This document shows positions 8,639-16,404 of a stretch of DNA of 39,584 bases, piece after piece; positions within the stretch are counted from its first letter, which is position 1; each line of letters opens with the position of its first letter. The notes beneath the pieces are model-generated. The model was not told the origin of the DNA. It ran no database searches and worked only from the letters and a program-made list of their open reading frames with translations. Made by a program: the position numbers and the translations under genes. Source of the DNA: Methanosarcinaceae archaeon UBA470 (GTDB lineage Archaea > Halobacteriota > Methanosarcinia > Methanosarcinales > Methanosarcinaceae); contig DAKU01000076.1 in assembly GCA_002508425.1 (NCBI GenBank), forward strand, positions 1 through 39,584. The letters run 5' to 3'.

Positions 8639-9655
8639 TCAGAACCATTGGTCCAGGGTTCTTTGTCCTGGGCCACTGATCGTTTCCAGCCTTTCACAGG
8701 CCTTTATTACTCTATCTTTTGAGAAATCATGCTCTTCGCAAAGGAATGCAATAATTGCATCCATATCAGGTTTTTTCCATTTGAGGTTGTAATTGTCTGT
8801 TACAGTGGGATTTAAAAAAATATCTTTTATTTCCTGTACGTTTTCTATATTGTGCCCGATTGCCTGTAACACCTTTTCGATGCTGCCATACTCTTTTACC
8901 AGTTTTAATGCCTTTTTTGGTCCGATCTTCTCTAGCCCGGCGTTGTAATCAGTGCCTACGCATAATGCAATATCTAATAGTTGTGAGCGGTCAATTCCCA
9001 GTTCTGTAAGGTTTTCTTCAAGTGTCATTATCTCAGGCTTTACATCCACAAAAATGTTCTTTTTTGGCAGTTTACGTTTGCCTGTAATGGTAAGATTTCT
9101 TACAACTGCGGGTGCTCCAAAAAGCAATGAATCATAGTCCTGTGAAGCAACATAATTTGCATTTCCTGTTGTCACCATGTGAGCAGCTTGAGCCTCTCCT
9201 TCCGAAGGAGCATCCACCCAGGGAATTCCCATAGCTAAAAGAAGTTTTCTGGAATCATCAGCTATTTTCCGAGTAACCTTGGAAGAAGCCTGAGCATACA
9301 TATATGCTTCTTCTGCTAATCCTTTTTCTTTAGCTTCTTCCCATTTTATTTTTGCATTCTCTCTATCGGCCGTTCTCTTTTCGATAGTTCGATCTTTAAG
9401 ATGCGATGGTTTCCCATCAAAAACAAATACTGGCTTTATTCCTTCTTCCATAAGGTTGGTCATTCTATAGAGAATGCCAGAAAGATGAGATGTAATGTTC
9501 CCTTTTGAATCTTTAAGTGGAGTTCCATCTCTCTGCCGTATTATGCTCAGAAACTGGTAGAGTGTGTTGTATGCGTCTATAGCTACAATTTTATGGGACA
9601 ACTCAGATATTTCGACTTGCCGTTTTTTCAGAAGTTCTCCAATATCTGTTCCCAT
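8639..9655 (-). CDS. fen: Flap endonuclease 1
   Basis: Structure-specific nuclease that removes 5' flaps in Okazaki-fragment maturation and repair. It is 338 residues long, as usual in archaea. The N-nuclease region has AIDAYNTLYQFL with metal ligand D27 and VFVFDGKP. The I-nuclease region has PSEGEAQAAHM, SQDYDSLLFG and CVGTDYN, then a helix-hairpin-helix KIGPKKALKLVKEYG. The C-terminus ends in a PCNA-interacting PIP box, QRTLDQWF. The protein starts MGTD rather than the processed MGV or MGA of many FEN-1s. It lies 15 nt after the upstream small gene, so the two are probably cotranscribed. Confidence 0.97.
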   Translation of the reverse strand: MGTDIGELLKKRQVEISELSHKIVAIDAYNTLYQFLSIIRQRDGTPLKDSKGNITSHLSGILYRMTNLMEEGIKPVFVFDGKPSHLKDRTIEKRTADRENAKIKWEEAKEKGLAEEAYMYAQASSKVTRKIADDSRKLLLAMGIPWVDAPSEGEAQAAHMVTTGNANYVASQDYDSLLFGAPAVVRNLTITGKRKLPKKNIFVDVKPEIMTLEENLTELGIDRSQLLDIALCVGTDYNAGLEKIGPKKALKLVKEYGSIEKVLQAIGHNIENVQEIKDIFLNPTVTDNYNLKWKKPDMDAIIAFLCEEHDFSKDRVIKACERLETISGPGQRTLDQWF

Positions 9656-9670
9656 GAATCAGGATAGTTC

Positions 9671-9982
9671 TCAGATATTCTTAGTTGTTTCGCCCGTGTC
9701 AAGTCTTACATCAATGACAGAATCTTCAGATGCATCGATATTCCCAACTTTTAATATGTTTCCCACTCTTTCTATAAGGTCTGCTTTTGTTATTTGGACT
9801 TGATGTCCGTCTCCATCAGAACTTCTGTTCTTATGTACAATAAGCAACTTCTGTCCACTGATTTCGGTGCCAATTTTTGATATGACATTCTTTACTACTT
9901 GCTCGAAATCAGAATAAATCATTATTTCGGAATATTTTCCAGCTTTTTTGATTATACCAATCGGTTCCAGATGAATGCGCAT
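9671..9982 (-). CDS. Conserved-looking small protein of unknown function upstream of fen1
   Basis: A soluble protein of 103 residues with no family I can name. It has a mixed alpha/beta look: MRIHLEPIGII at the N-terminus, a basic KNRSSDGDGHQ loop mid-protein and an acidic C-terminal half (ASEDSVIDVRLD). There are no cysteines or membrane segments. The ATG at 9982 is supported by GAGGTGC 5 nt upstream. It precedes fen1 by 15 nt on the same strand, so a role with replication or repair is possible by context only. Confidence 0.7.
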   Translation of the reverse strand: MRIHLEPIGIIKKAGKYSEIMIYSDFEQVVKNVISKIGTEISGQKLLIVHKNRSSDGDGHQVQITKADLIERVGNILKVGNIDASEDSVIDVRLDTGETTKNI

Positions 9983-10104
9983 ATACGCACCTCTTTGTAG
10001 AATGAGGTTTCTAAATCATCTATGATAGTGAGCACCAGTTTATATCATTTTCGCATCACGTGGGAAATAACTGATCCTTTATGGTAACAATCTTCCACCA
10101 CGTC

Positions 10105-10431
10105 TCACCTGTACCTTTTGCTATTGAGGGTTTCCAGAGCTTCATCTACTCTGCTGATTACCTCATCCATCTTTCTGTCCATGTTGCTTTCTATGCTCTG
10201 AACATTGATCCGCAGGGACCTTTCTTTTACATCTAACATGCTTTCCATTTTACGCATGCGTATGTCTACTGACAGAATCATGGCTGCCAGAGCACCTACC
10301 ATCACTATTGCTGCGAGTATTATAAGTGAGTTCGCAGGGTCATAACTAAACCTTCCAAGCCACTCGTAAGTGAGTACGAAAGATGATACGACCATCACTA
10401 TGGAAAAAACAATATCTCTTGTTTCCATCAT
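10105..10431 (-). CDS. Small membrane protein with C-terminal coiled coil, function unknown
   Basis: 108 residues. Two hydrophobic segments (about residues 8-24 and 34-55) form a membrane hairpin. They are followed by a charged, heptad-like helix (about 58-103: RMRKMESMLDVKERS, then MDRKMDEVISRVDEALETL) that should protrude into the cytoplasm. No enzymatic motif is visible. It may be a small scaffold or oligomerising membrane protein. The gap of 122 nt to the next gene suggests its own promoter. Start ATG at 10431; ATG at 10428 is equally possible. Confidence 0.7.
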   Translation of the reverse strand: MMETRDIVFSIVMVVSSFVLTYEWLGRFSYDPANSLIILAAIVMVGALAAMILSVDIRMRKMESMLDVKERSLRINVQSIESNMDRKMDEVISRVDEALETLNSKRYR

Positions 10432-10681
10432 CGACCCTCATAGAATAGAATTTAGATTGCTTTATTGCTAACTTTTCTTTAGGAATATAAACCCAATTGA
10501 TTGACTTTGTAGAAAAGCCTTTTCAATCTTATTCTGGCTGTGTTTTTCTACTTTTGCTTATTTCTCTCTCTCTGTTTTTTTGTTGTAGTATCTCCAACCA
10601 TTTGTATATATAGTTTTTTATATATTGCATGCCATCAAAAAAATATATGTCGACCTACCTTATCCTAAAAGGGTGGTATTG

Positions 10682-10783
10682 ATGAACAACGATGTTTCAA
10701 CAAAGTAAATAGTAGTGTTAATGGTATATCTCTTTATGCTTCTTGCAGCTGGTTTTATGGCTGGTCTAGTTACCGTAGACTAA
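10682..10783 (+). pseudogene. Tiny one-helix membrane protein ORF interrupted by in-frame TAA
   Basis: An ATG at 10682 has an excellent Shine-Dalgarno site (GGGTGGT, 10671-10677, 4 nt spacing). A TATA-like TTTTTTATATA lies about 55-68 nt upstream. Translation gives MNNDVSTK, then TAA at 10706-10708, then the same frame continues as IVVLMVYLFMLLAAGFMAGL to a second TAA at 10781. One T-to-A change at 10706 would give a 33-residue protein with a charged N-terminus and a single transmembrane helix. It may be a pseudogene, a sequencing error, or a leader peptide followed by reinitiation at GTG 10715 or ATG 10721. No family was recognised. Confidence 0.4.
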
Positions 10784-10814
10784 ACTATGTTCTTAAGCAT
10801 ATGTCCAATAGAAT

Positions 10815-10824
10815 GTTATTTAAG
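10815..10824 (+). promoter_or_regulatory. TATA-like element and downstream GGGGGT site of the CTG-started gene
   Basis: A TTATTTAAG-type element predicts a transcript start near 10845. GGGGGT at 10849-10854 would then be the ribosome binding site, 6 nt before CTG at 10861. Confidence 0.4.
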
Positions 10825-10860
10825 TGACCCCTTCTAATTTATTCTTAAGGGGGTACTCAT

Positions 10861-11619
10861 CTGAGTATAAAGGATCTCATTAACGTTTGGGTTGTAAAAA
10901 CAGGGTATTCAGGCAGGCAGGCAAGGGAATGCCTCAAAAAGAATGTTATCTCTTTTGACTTGGAACTGCATATACTCGATGAATTTGAAGAAGATCTTAA
11001 ATTGTCATCTAATTCAATTGTCATGCAAGATCGATACAGGGTGCTTGATCAAAAATATGATGACTTTACCAACAATCTGGTTATTGAATTGGAGGGCAGC
11101 CTGGATGACTTTAATTACTTTTCTGGTTCTCCTCTGCGGGACGAAAAGATTTCCAGACTAAAAACAATGATTGAAGGTATGAATCAAGAATTGACGGGCT
11201 TTCATAAAGTCATGGATAAATTCGACGAATTTGAAAGAGTTGAACAATTAAAAACAGCTATTCATGACAAACTTTGTTCAATTGCAGAGTCTAAATTGGA
11301 AAGATGGTCTGTTGACATGGCCAGGTTTTCAGTAAGTATCCTTATAGGCGATATTGTGGTAATGCCTCTTACTGAAAAAGGTCTTTTTGCCATTGGTAGG
11401 GTTATGGGTGGCTACGAATATAGCAATACAGAACCATATACCCGGCATTTTCATAATGTAGATTGGTTGAACATGCAAGTTCCATTCCCTGAACTTAAAG
11501 AAGAACTTAATGACCCTTCGGCTGTTTTTCTTCTTACAGGAGAGTCAAAAGAAAAGATACTTGGTATGCTTGTTGCTACACGAAAGCGTCCGAGTGAATC
11601 AATATGGGGTGATTCCTAA
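10861..11619 (+). CDS. Mrr/McrB-type accessory-domain protein, probable CTG start
   Basis: Coding similarity to the N-terminal accessory domain found on some Mrr- and McrB-type restriction proteins starts at once: VWVVKTGYSGRQARECL (the family pattern is W-x-V-x-x-G near the start). It returns near the C-terminus as GDIVVMPLTEKGLFAIG, then YEY and HNVDWL. About 130 charged helical residues separate the two parts (DEKISRLKTMIEGMNQE), probably a coiled coil. No nuclease or NTPase motif is present, so it may be a stand-alone nucleic-acid-binding or defence-accessory protein. The reading frame is open from 10849. The only canonical start, TTG 10960, would cut off the conserved N-terminus, while CTG 10861 has GGGGGT 6 nt upstream. 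It overlaps the convergent DUF5658 gene by 21 nt. Confidence 0.6.
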   Translation: MSIKDLINVWVVKTGYSGRQARECLKKNVISFDLELHILDEFEEDLKLSSNSIVMQDRYRVLDQKYDDFTNNLVIELEGSLDDFNYFSGSPLRDEKISRLKTMIEGMNQELTGFHKVMDKFDEFERVEQLKTAIHDKLCSIAESKLERWSVDMARFSVSILIGDIVVMPLTEKGLFAIGRVMGGYEYSNTEPYTRHFHNVDWLNMQVPFPELKEELNDPSAVFLLTGESKEKILGMLVATRKRPSESIWGDS

Positions 11620-11988
11620 AATCTGGACTAAGCTGCACTTAGAGAATATCACGAGCAGGTTATTTACCACGAGAAATATTCCCACCATGTTTACAGTACT
11701 TCTGGATGCAAACCATAGCTGAGTCTTCCATAATGATTCTGTGCTCATTAAAGTGAGATAATACCAATAAATTATCCCAATGAACAGAATCTTCATTATT
11801 AACATTGACCATATGCCAAACTCATTCATCAAAATCAGAAGAAATGGATTCTCCTCAAGTCCATAATCCAGCGCATGGTATGTAGTTACAAAATCTCCCA
11901 AGACATAAAATAAGATGATGTACTTAATGTCCGCAAGGAACTGTATAAAAAGATTTGATCTAACTGCAACACCGTTTTTCAGTAACAT
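11599..11988 (-). CDS. DUF5658-like multi-pass membrane protein
   Basis: 129 residues from the ATG at 11988, with four probable membrane segments. The LGDFVTTYHALDYGLEENPF stretch is typical of the DUF5658 family (a membrane Asp/Thr-Thr motif followed by an E-x-N-P loop). No function is established. The frame stays open to TTG 12033, but a TATA-like GGATATATAC (minus strand, 12011-12020) sits 27 nt before ATG 11988 and suggests a leaderless start there. Its 3' end overlaps the convergent gene at 11619. Confidence 0.65.
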   Translation of the reverse strand: MLLKNGVAVRSNLFIQFLADIKYIILFYVLGDFVTTYHALDYGLEENPFLLILMNEFGIWSMLIMKILFIGIIYWYYLTLMSTESLWKTQLWFASRSTVNMVGIFLVVNNLLVIFSKCSLVQILGITPY

Positions 11989-12010
11989 GCTTTCATATGG
12001 CCATGGACTA

Positions 12011-12020
12011 GTATATATCC
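12011..12020 (-). promoter_or_regulatory. TATA box of the DUF5658-like gene
   Basis: GGATATATAC on the minus strand, about 27 nt before ATG 11988, with no ribosome binding site between them. Confidence 0.4.
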
Positions 12021-12170
12021 AAAATGTATACAAATTATGACCTCATGCACATGAGATGTCAGATGCTATTTATATTCTTGGCATCATGCATTCAGGCCAT
12101 TGAAAAGATAAGACAATTGTTTTGTACTATTAACAACAATGTTTATAGTATGGCAGAGAGGATGGAGACT

Positions 12171-13325
12171 ATGGATATATCAGATTTGTTGGCTAGGAAC
12201 AAAGCAGATGGCTTTATGATTGTGGGTAATTCAGATAATGCTGATTTCTACTACGCCACAAATTTTTTCGTCTCAGATAAGTACACCTACATACAAACTT
12301 CAGGTAAAAAGGAGATACTAATAGTCTCAGAAATGGAAAAAGGCCGTGCTGAGCTTGAATCCAGGATTGCCGATATACGCACGTTGCAGGATTACAGCTA
12401 CAGGGAGAAACTAAAGCAAAGGGGCGATTCATATCAGGCTTATGTAGATTGTATAGCTGAGATTTTACAAAAAGAAGGTATCCGAAAAATAGGAGTACCT
12501 CGGGATTTTCCTTATCATACGGCTCAGGCTCTGAAAGAGGAAGGCTTTACTATTATTGATATTGAAAGCCCTTTCAAAAAATTGAGGTCTGTCAAAAGGG
12601 AGGATGAAATTGAGCATATAAGATATGCTCAAAACTCATGTGAAAAAGCCATGGCTGCAGCTATTAATCTTATTCATAAGGCTGAGATCATTGATGGTAA
12701 ACTGTTATCTAGAGGTTTTGAACTTACTGCAGAGAATGTACGTAGAGAAATAGATCTTGCATTGTTGGATGCAGGATGTGAAGCTGTTGGTACGATTGTT
12801 GCATGTGGAAAAAAAGCTTCAAATCCTCATTGGGAAGGGGAAGGCCCGCTTACTGCTAATGAATCCATAGTGATTGATATATTCCCTCGCAGTAAAAAAT
12901 ATCGGTATTTTGCTGATATGAGTCGCACAGTCCTAAAAGGAGAAGCATCCCCTGAGCTTCAGAAAATGTATGATGCAGTTCTAGCAGCTCAGAAGGAAGC
13001 TATTGCGATGGTAAAACCAGGTGTACTCTGCAGTGATATCCACAATCGTGTATGTGATGTACTTGAATCACATGGTTTCAATACAATTCGTAATGGTTCG
13101 AAAGTAGGTTTTATTCATTCTACAGGTCACGGTGTTGGTCTTGATATTCACGAGGCTCCCTATGTGGGGACTCAGGCAATCCCTCTTGAGAAAGGTAATG
13201 TCATTACCATTGAACCAGGCTTGTATTATCCAGGTCAGGGTGGTATTCGTATAGAAGATCTGCTGTTAGTAACAGAAAATGGTTGTGAGAACCTCACATT
13301 GCTTGAAAAGAGATTTGTAGTATAA
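12171..13325 (+). CDS. Xaa-Pro aminopeptidase-like M24 metallopeptidase
   Basis: About 384 residues: an N-terminal creatinase-like domain (about 1-130) and a pita-bread M24 domain. All five metal ligands are visible: the two Asp in VIDIFPR and FADMSRT, His in HSTGHGVGLDIHE, and Glu in TIEPGLY and GIRIEDLLLV. It should remove N-terminal residues next to proline, or cleave dipeptides, in peptide turnover. The start is uncertain. ATG 12171 has a TTTATAG element about 26 nt upstream (leaderless) and matches the usual N-terminus. ATG 12150 and 12162 are alternatives, and an in-frame extension to 12024 lies in what looks like promoter DNA. The methionine aminopeptidase gene follows after 33 nt. Confidence 0.9.
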   Translation: MDISDLLARNKADGFMIVGNSDNADFYYATNFFVSDKYTYIQTSGKKEILIVSEMEKGRAELESRIADIRTLQDYSYREKLKQRGDSYQAYVDCIAEILQKEGIRKIGVPRDFPYHTAQALKEEGFTIIDIESPFKKLRSVKREDEIEHIRYAQNSCEKAMAAAINLIHKAEIIDGKLLSRGFELTAENVRREIDLALLDAGCEAVGTIVACGKKASNPHWEGEGPLTANESIVIDIFPRSKKYRYFADMSRTVLKGEASPELQKMYDAVLAAQKEAIAMVKPGVLCSDIHNRVCDVLESHGFNTIRNGSKVGFIHSTGHGVGLDIHEAPYVGTQAIPLEKGNVITIEPGLYYPGQGGIRIEDLLLVTENGCENLTLLEKRFVV

Positions 13326-13358
13326 GTTTTTATTAAGGTATCAGTAGGTTGGTGTTTT

Positions 13359-14249
13359 ATGATAGGTAAAATGCAGGAGGACGTTCTGGAGAAATATCTC
13401 AAAGCAGGTGAGATTTTATCCAGGGTACGGAGTGAAGCAAAGGATAAGATCCAAGTAGGTTCAAGCTTGCTTGAGGTGGCTGAATTTGTGGAGAACAGGA
13501 CTATTGAGCTGGGAGCAGATGGTTCAGCTTTCCCTTGCAATATTTCGCGTAATGATGAAGCTGCTCATGCTACTCCAATGGCAGGCGATGAGACTGTTTT
13601 TGGAGAAGATGTGGTTAAGCTTGATATTGGAGTGCATGTGGATGGTTATATTGCTGATTCTGCCATCACAGTGGACCTCACGGGGAAGTATGGAGATCTC
13701 GTCAAAGCCTCTGAGGCTGCCCTTTATGCTGCCATAGACCTCGTGAAAAGCGGTGTAAGTACTGTACAGATAGGAGGTGTAATTGAAGATACCATTGTAA
13801 ACCTGGGTTTCAGGCCAATTATAAATCTCACAGGTCATGGAGTTGCTAGGTATATTGCCCACACACATCCCAGCATACCTAACCGTCATATAGATCATGG
13901 TTCTGTGCTCCAGGCTGGGGATGTGATAGCCATTGAACCCTTTGCTACCGATGGCGCGGGAAAAATAGTAGATGGTTCATGGTCGGAAATTTTCAGTGTA
14001 ATAGGGAACAAACCCGTGCGTCTGCCAGCTGCTCGTAATCTTTTGAAAGAGATAGAACCTTACCAACTGCTACCATTCGCCAAAAGGTGGCTCAAGACTG
14101 AAAAGCTGGACTTTGCTCTTATGCAGCTTGCTAAGTCAGGTGTAATTACTTCTTATCCCGTACTGAAGGAAGTTGCAGGTGGTATGGTCTCTCAGGCAGA
14201 ACATACTCTGATAGTTACAGATGATGGTTGCCAGGTAACGACTCTTTGA
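13359..14249 (+). CDS. map: Methionine aminopeptidase, type II
   Basis: Removes the initiator methionine from new proteins; M24 family with a dinuclear metal site. 296 residues is the archaeal type II length. Ligands are visible in KLDIGVHVDGYIADSAITVD (two Asp), LTGHGVARY (His), IAIEPFATDG (Glu) and SQAEHTLIV (last Glu), and the type II insert lies between His and Glu. ATG 13359 is supported by GGTTGGTG about 5 nt upstream. It sits after another M24 peptidase and its 3' end is close to the start of the next gene, so the three may be cotranscribed. Confidence 0.96.
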   Translation: MIGKMQEDVLEKYLKAGEILSRVRSEAKDKIQVGSSLLEVAEFVENRTIELGADGSAFPCNISRNDEAAHATPMAGDETVFGEDVVKLDIGVHVDGYIADSAITVDLTGKYGDLVKASEAALYAAIDLVKSGVSTVQIGGVIEDTIVNLGFRPIINLTGHGVARYIAHTHPSIPNRHIDHGSVLQAGDVIAIEPFATDGAGKIVDGSWSEIFSVIGNKPVRLPAARNLLKEIEPYQLLPFAKRWLKTEKLDFALMQLAKSGVITSYPVLKEVAGGMVSQAEHTLIVTDDGCQVTTL

Positions 14250-14260
14250 TAGGTGATAGT

Positions 14261-15019
14261 TTGAGGTCTTTGCTTTCGGCATTTTCAGTATTTTTTTTGC
14301 TCATGGCACTTCCGGTGAATGCTGCATTCACCTGGGAGAACAACATTACTGTAGGATATGATACCGTTCAGTGGGAGTATATGGAAATGTATACAGAAGG
14401 TAATGCCCTTCTCTACAAAGACTACATTGACATGTCTTTAGGTAACCAGGACCACTTCATCAGTGCCTGGGAAGTCCTTAAGGCCGATGTAAAGACCAGA
14501 TCTACTTTAGAGAACTCTATCCATGAAAATATGGATGTTATCATAAATGGATCTTCTCAATCTGTCGTATTAACGGATGTGAGCTCTTCGATGTCATCTG
14601 AATTATTAGGATCGGTAACACAGGTGGAGGCTATTAGGAATCTCTACATGACTAATTATCGCCTGGTTGACTCACTATCAGGGCCCCGTGGCAGCAGCAT
14701 AAGTTTCATTGGTGAAAAAGGTACTTCTCTCATTATCAATATGCCTAAAGGAGCATCTGTTAATTCTACTGAAGGAATCGATAATGTATCTATCAGTACT
14801 GATCAAGAATTCATTATAATTCGAGGTATTTTTAGTTCAACAGATAAAGCAACGGTTTATTTCTACTTGGATGAAATTCAAGGCGCTGTTCCTCCTGTTG
14901 CACGAGTTACTGAAAATATTTCCGGTGGCATTATCTCAATAGATGGCAAAGAGCAAAATTCATCTCTTGCAGAAAGGATACTTCCATCTTTAGGGATGAA
15001 TAATACTAAGATTGATTAA
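14261..15019 (+). CDS. Secreted protein of unknown function
   Basis: 252 residues with a typical signal peptide (MRSLLSAFSVFFLLMALPVNA, cleavage probably after NAA). The mature part has several N-x-S/T sequons (for example NNIT, NGSS, NVS, NSS), fitting an exported, glycosylated surface protein. No C-terminal membrane anchor or sorting motif is visible and no family was recognised. TTG 14261 is chosen because GGTGAT lies 3 nt before it and the signal peptide then starts correctly. Upstream TTGs at 14228 and 14246 overlap map and lack support. Confidence 0.72.
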   Translation: MRSLLSAFSVFFLLMALPVNAAFTWENNITVGYDTVQWEYMEMYTEGNALLYKDYIDMSLGNQDHFISAWEVLKADVKTRSTLENSIHENMDVIINGSSQSVVLTDVSSSMSSELLGSVTQVEAIRNLYMTNYRLVDSLSGPRGSSISFIGEKGTSLIINMPKGASVNSTEGIDNVSISTDQEFIIIRGIFSSTDKATVYFYLDEIQGAVPPVARVTENISGGIISIDGKEQNSSLAERILPSLGMNNTKID

Positions 15020-15061
15020 TATTATAGGATAAAGTTCATTTCACATTGGCGAGGTCAACAC

Positions 15062-15349
15062 ATGATTATCGAACAAATTAAACTAAAGAAGGGCATTGCC
15101 ATAGGCTTGAACTTTGAAATGCAGCATTCATCTTTGATTGTAGTAAAAGCTGATCTCGGTTTTGTGATGTGTGGTTATCTGGATATGGCCACAGCTGAGA
15201 AGCTGGGTGATGTGGCTGTACGGGTGTCGGGAGTTAACACCTTTGAAGATGTTCTCGCTGCTGAAGTGAGATATGTCACTCCAAAAGCCCAAGAACTCGG
15301 TATTACTGCAGGCATGAAGGCTAGAAATGCCTTGGAGTTAATGTTCTGA
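15062..15349 (+). CDS. DUF1805 (YunC-like) small protein
   Basis: 95 residues matching the DUF1805 family, which includes Bacillus YunC. Typical features are LIVVKADLGFVMCGYLD and GITAGMKARNALELM near the C-terminus. The biochemical role of the family is not established. The ATG at 15062 has GAGGTC 5-6 nt upstream. It lies between a secreted unknown and the presenilin-like protease, all on the plus strand. Confidence 0.85.
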   Translation: MIIEQIKLKKGIAIGLNFEMQHSSLIVVKADLGFVMCGYLDMATAEKLGDVAVRVSGVNTFEDVLAAEVRYVTPKAQELGITAGMKARNALELMF

Positions 15350-15468
15350 AGTAACAACAGTTATTTCTATACACTACTTTCATTTATGGCCAAAAATCAG
15401 ATAAAATTAAATACTGACGGTATATTATTCACTTATTATTATATTACTTATAATGAGGGGATATCACT

Positions 15469-16386
15469 TTGAGTTCGGAAAAAAGCTTTTTGAAAAATTA
15501 TGCTCCAATCTTTGCAATGGCTGGCATCATATTAGCTGTCCAGTTCTTGTCCCTGTTGCTTGCACAGCCCATGACTGCTGAAGGTATGCAGGCTTTTGAG
15601 AATCCAGACTCTACAGCCAATAGTTTGTACTATATAGTGATCATCCTCATATTCACTTTTTTCTTGCTTGTTGCATTGAAAAAGAATATGCAATGGGTCA
15701 TACAGCTTGTGATACTACTGGCTGTGGCTTCTACTATATATTATGTCTTCATAGCTTTATTGTCATCAGTAACAGATTCAAGCAGTATGATCAATGCTGT
15801 TTCTCTCTTCCTTTCAATAGTTCTTACTGTTCTGTTGTATAAGTTTCCGGAATGGTATGTAATAAACACCATTGGCCTTATCATAGGAGCGGGTGCAAGT
15901 GCCATCTTCGGTATCTCTCTGTCTATAATCCCGGTACTGGTTCTGCTTTCTCTGCTTGCTATCTATGATGCAATTTCTGTATACAAGACAAAGCATATGA
16001 TCGATCTTGCGGAAGGAGTCATGGATTTACGGCTACCCATTCTTTTTATTATTCCAAAGAAGCTAAGCTATTCCTTTATCAAGGACACTTTTAAGAAGGA
16101 GGAAGGAGAAGAAAGAGAAGCATTTTTTATGGGTCTGGGAGATGCTGTAATGCCTACTATTCTGGTAGTCTCTGCCAATGTCTTCCTTGCAAAGTATTCG
16201 CCTTTGCAGTGCTGTGGAGTCTCATATCCTTCTATAGGTGCTATGATCGGTACGCTTATCGGATACTCAGCTCTTATGGTATTTGTAATGAAAGGAAAAC
16301 CCCAGGCTGGTCTTCCATTCCTTAATACAGGTGTTATACTAGGGTATGCTGTCGGTGTTATTATTTCAGGCATACCCTTCTATTAA
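15469..16386 (+). CDS. Presenilin-like A22 intramembrane aspartyl protease
   Basis: 305 residues with about nine transmembrane segments, the size of archaeal presenilin/signal-peptide-peptidase homologues (PSH). The catalytic aspartates are in the YD motif (AIYDAISVY, D167) and the GLGD motif (FFMGLGDAVMP, D225). The PAL motif region reads AGLPFLN (280-286), so the usual PAL is PFL here. It should cleave transmembrane helices inside the membrane, for example remnant signal peptides. TTG 15469 is supported by GAGGGGAT about 7 nt upstream. It converges on the AhpD-like gene with a gap of 18 nt. Confidence 0.9.
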   Translation: MSSEKSFLKNYAPIFAMAGIILAVQFLSLLLAQPMTAEGMQAFENPDSTANSLYYIVIILIFTFFLLVALKKNMQWVIQLVILLAVASTIYYVFIALLSSVTDSSSMINAVSLFLSIVLTVLLYKFPEWYVINTIGLIIGAGASAIFGISLSIIPVLVLLSLLAIYDAISVYKTKHMIDLAEGVMDLRLPILFIIPKKLSYSFIKDTFKKEEGEEREAFFMGLGDAVMPTILVVSANVFLAKYSPLQCCGVSYPSIGAMIGTLIGYSALMVFVMKGKPQAGLPFLNTGVILGYAVGVIISGIPFY

Positions 16387-16404
16387 ATTTTTAGAAGAAA
16401 TCTA

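Larger units (their letters stand above)
10432..10860. other. Intergenic region with an interrupted mini-ORF
   Basis: A 429-nt gap. From left to right it holds the promoter of the minus-strand small membrane gene, a T-rich stretch (about 10550-10585), TATA-like runs near 10604-10626, the interrupted mini-ORF (10682-10783, listed separately), and the TATA and Shine-Dalgarno elements of the CTG-started gene at 10861. Confidence 0.6.

Noticed and set aside
10911..10926. Tandem AGGC units near the start of the Mrr/McrB-accessory gene, considered as a phase-variation repeat
   Set aside because: Only three units are present and the conserved protein frame passes through them; frame shifts would not connect to a better start.
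12024..12170. N-terminal extension of the Xaa-Pro peptidase frame back to 12024
   Set aside because: It lies in the divergent promoter region, has no ribosome binding site and does not resemble the start of M24 peptidases.
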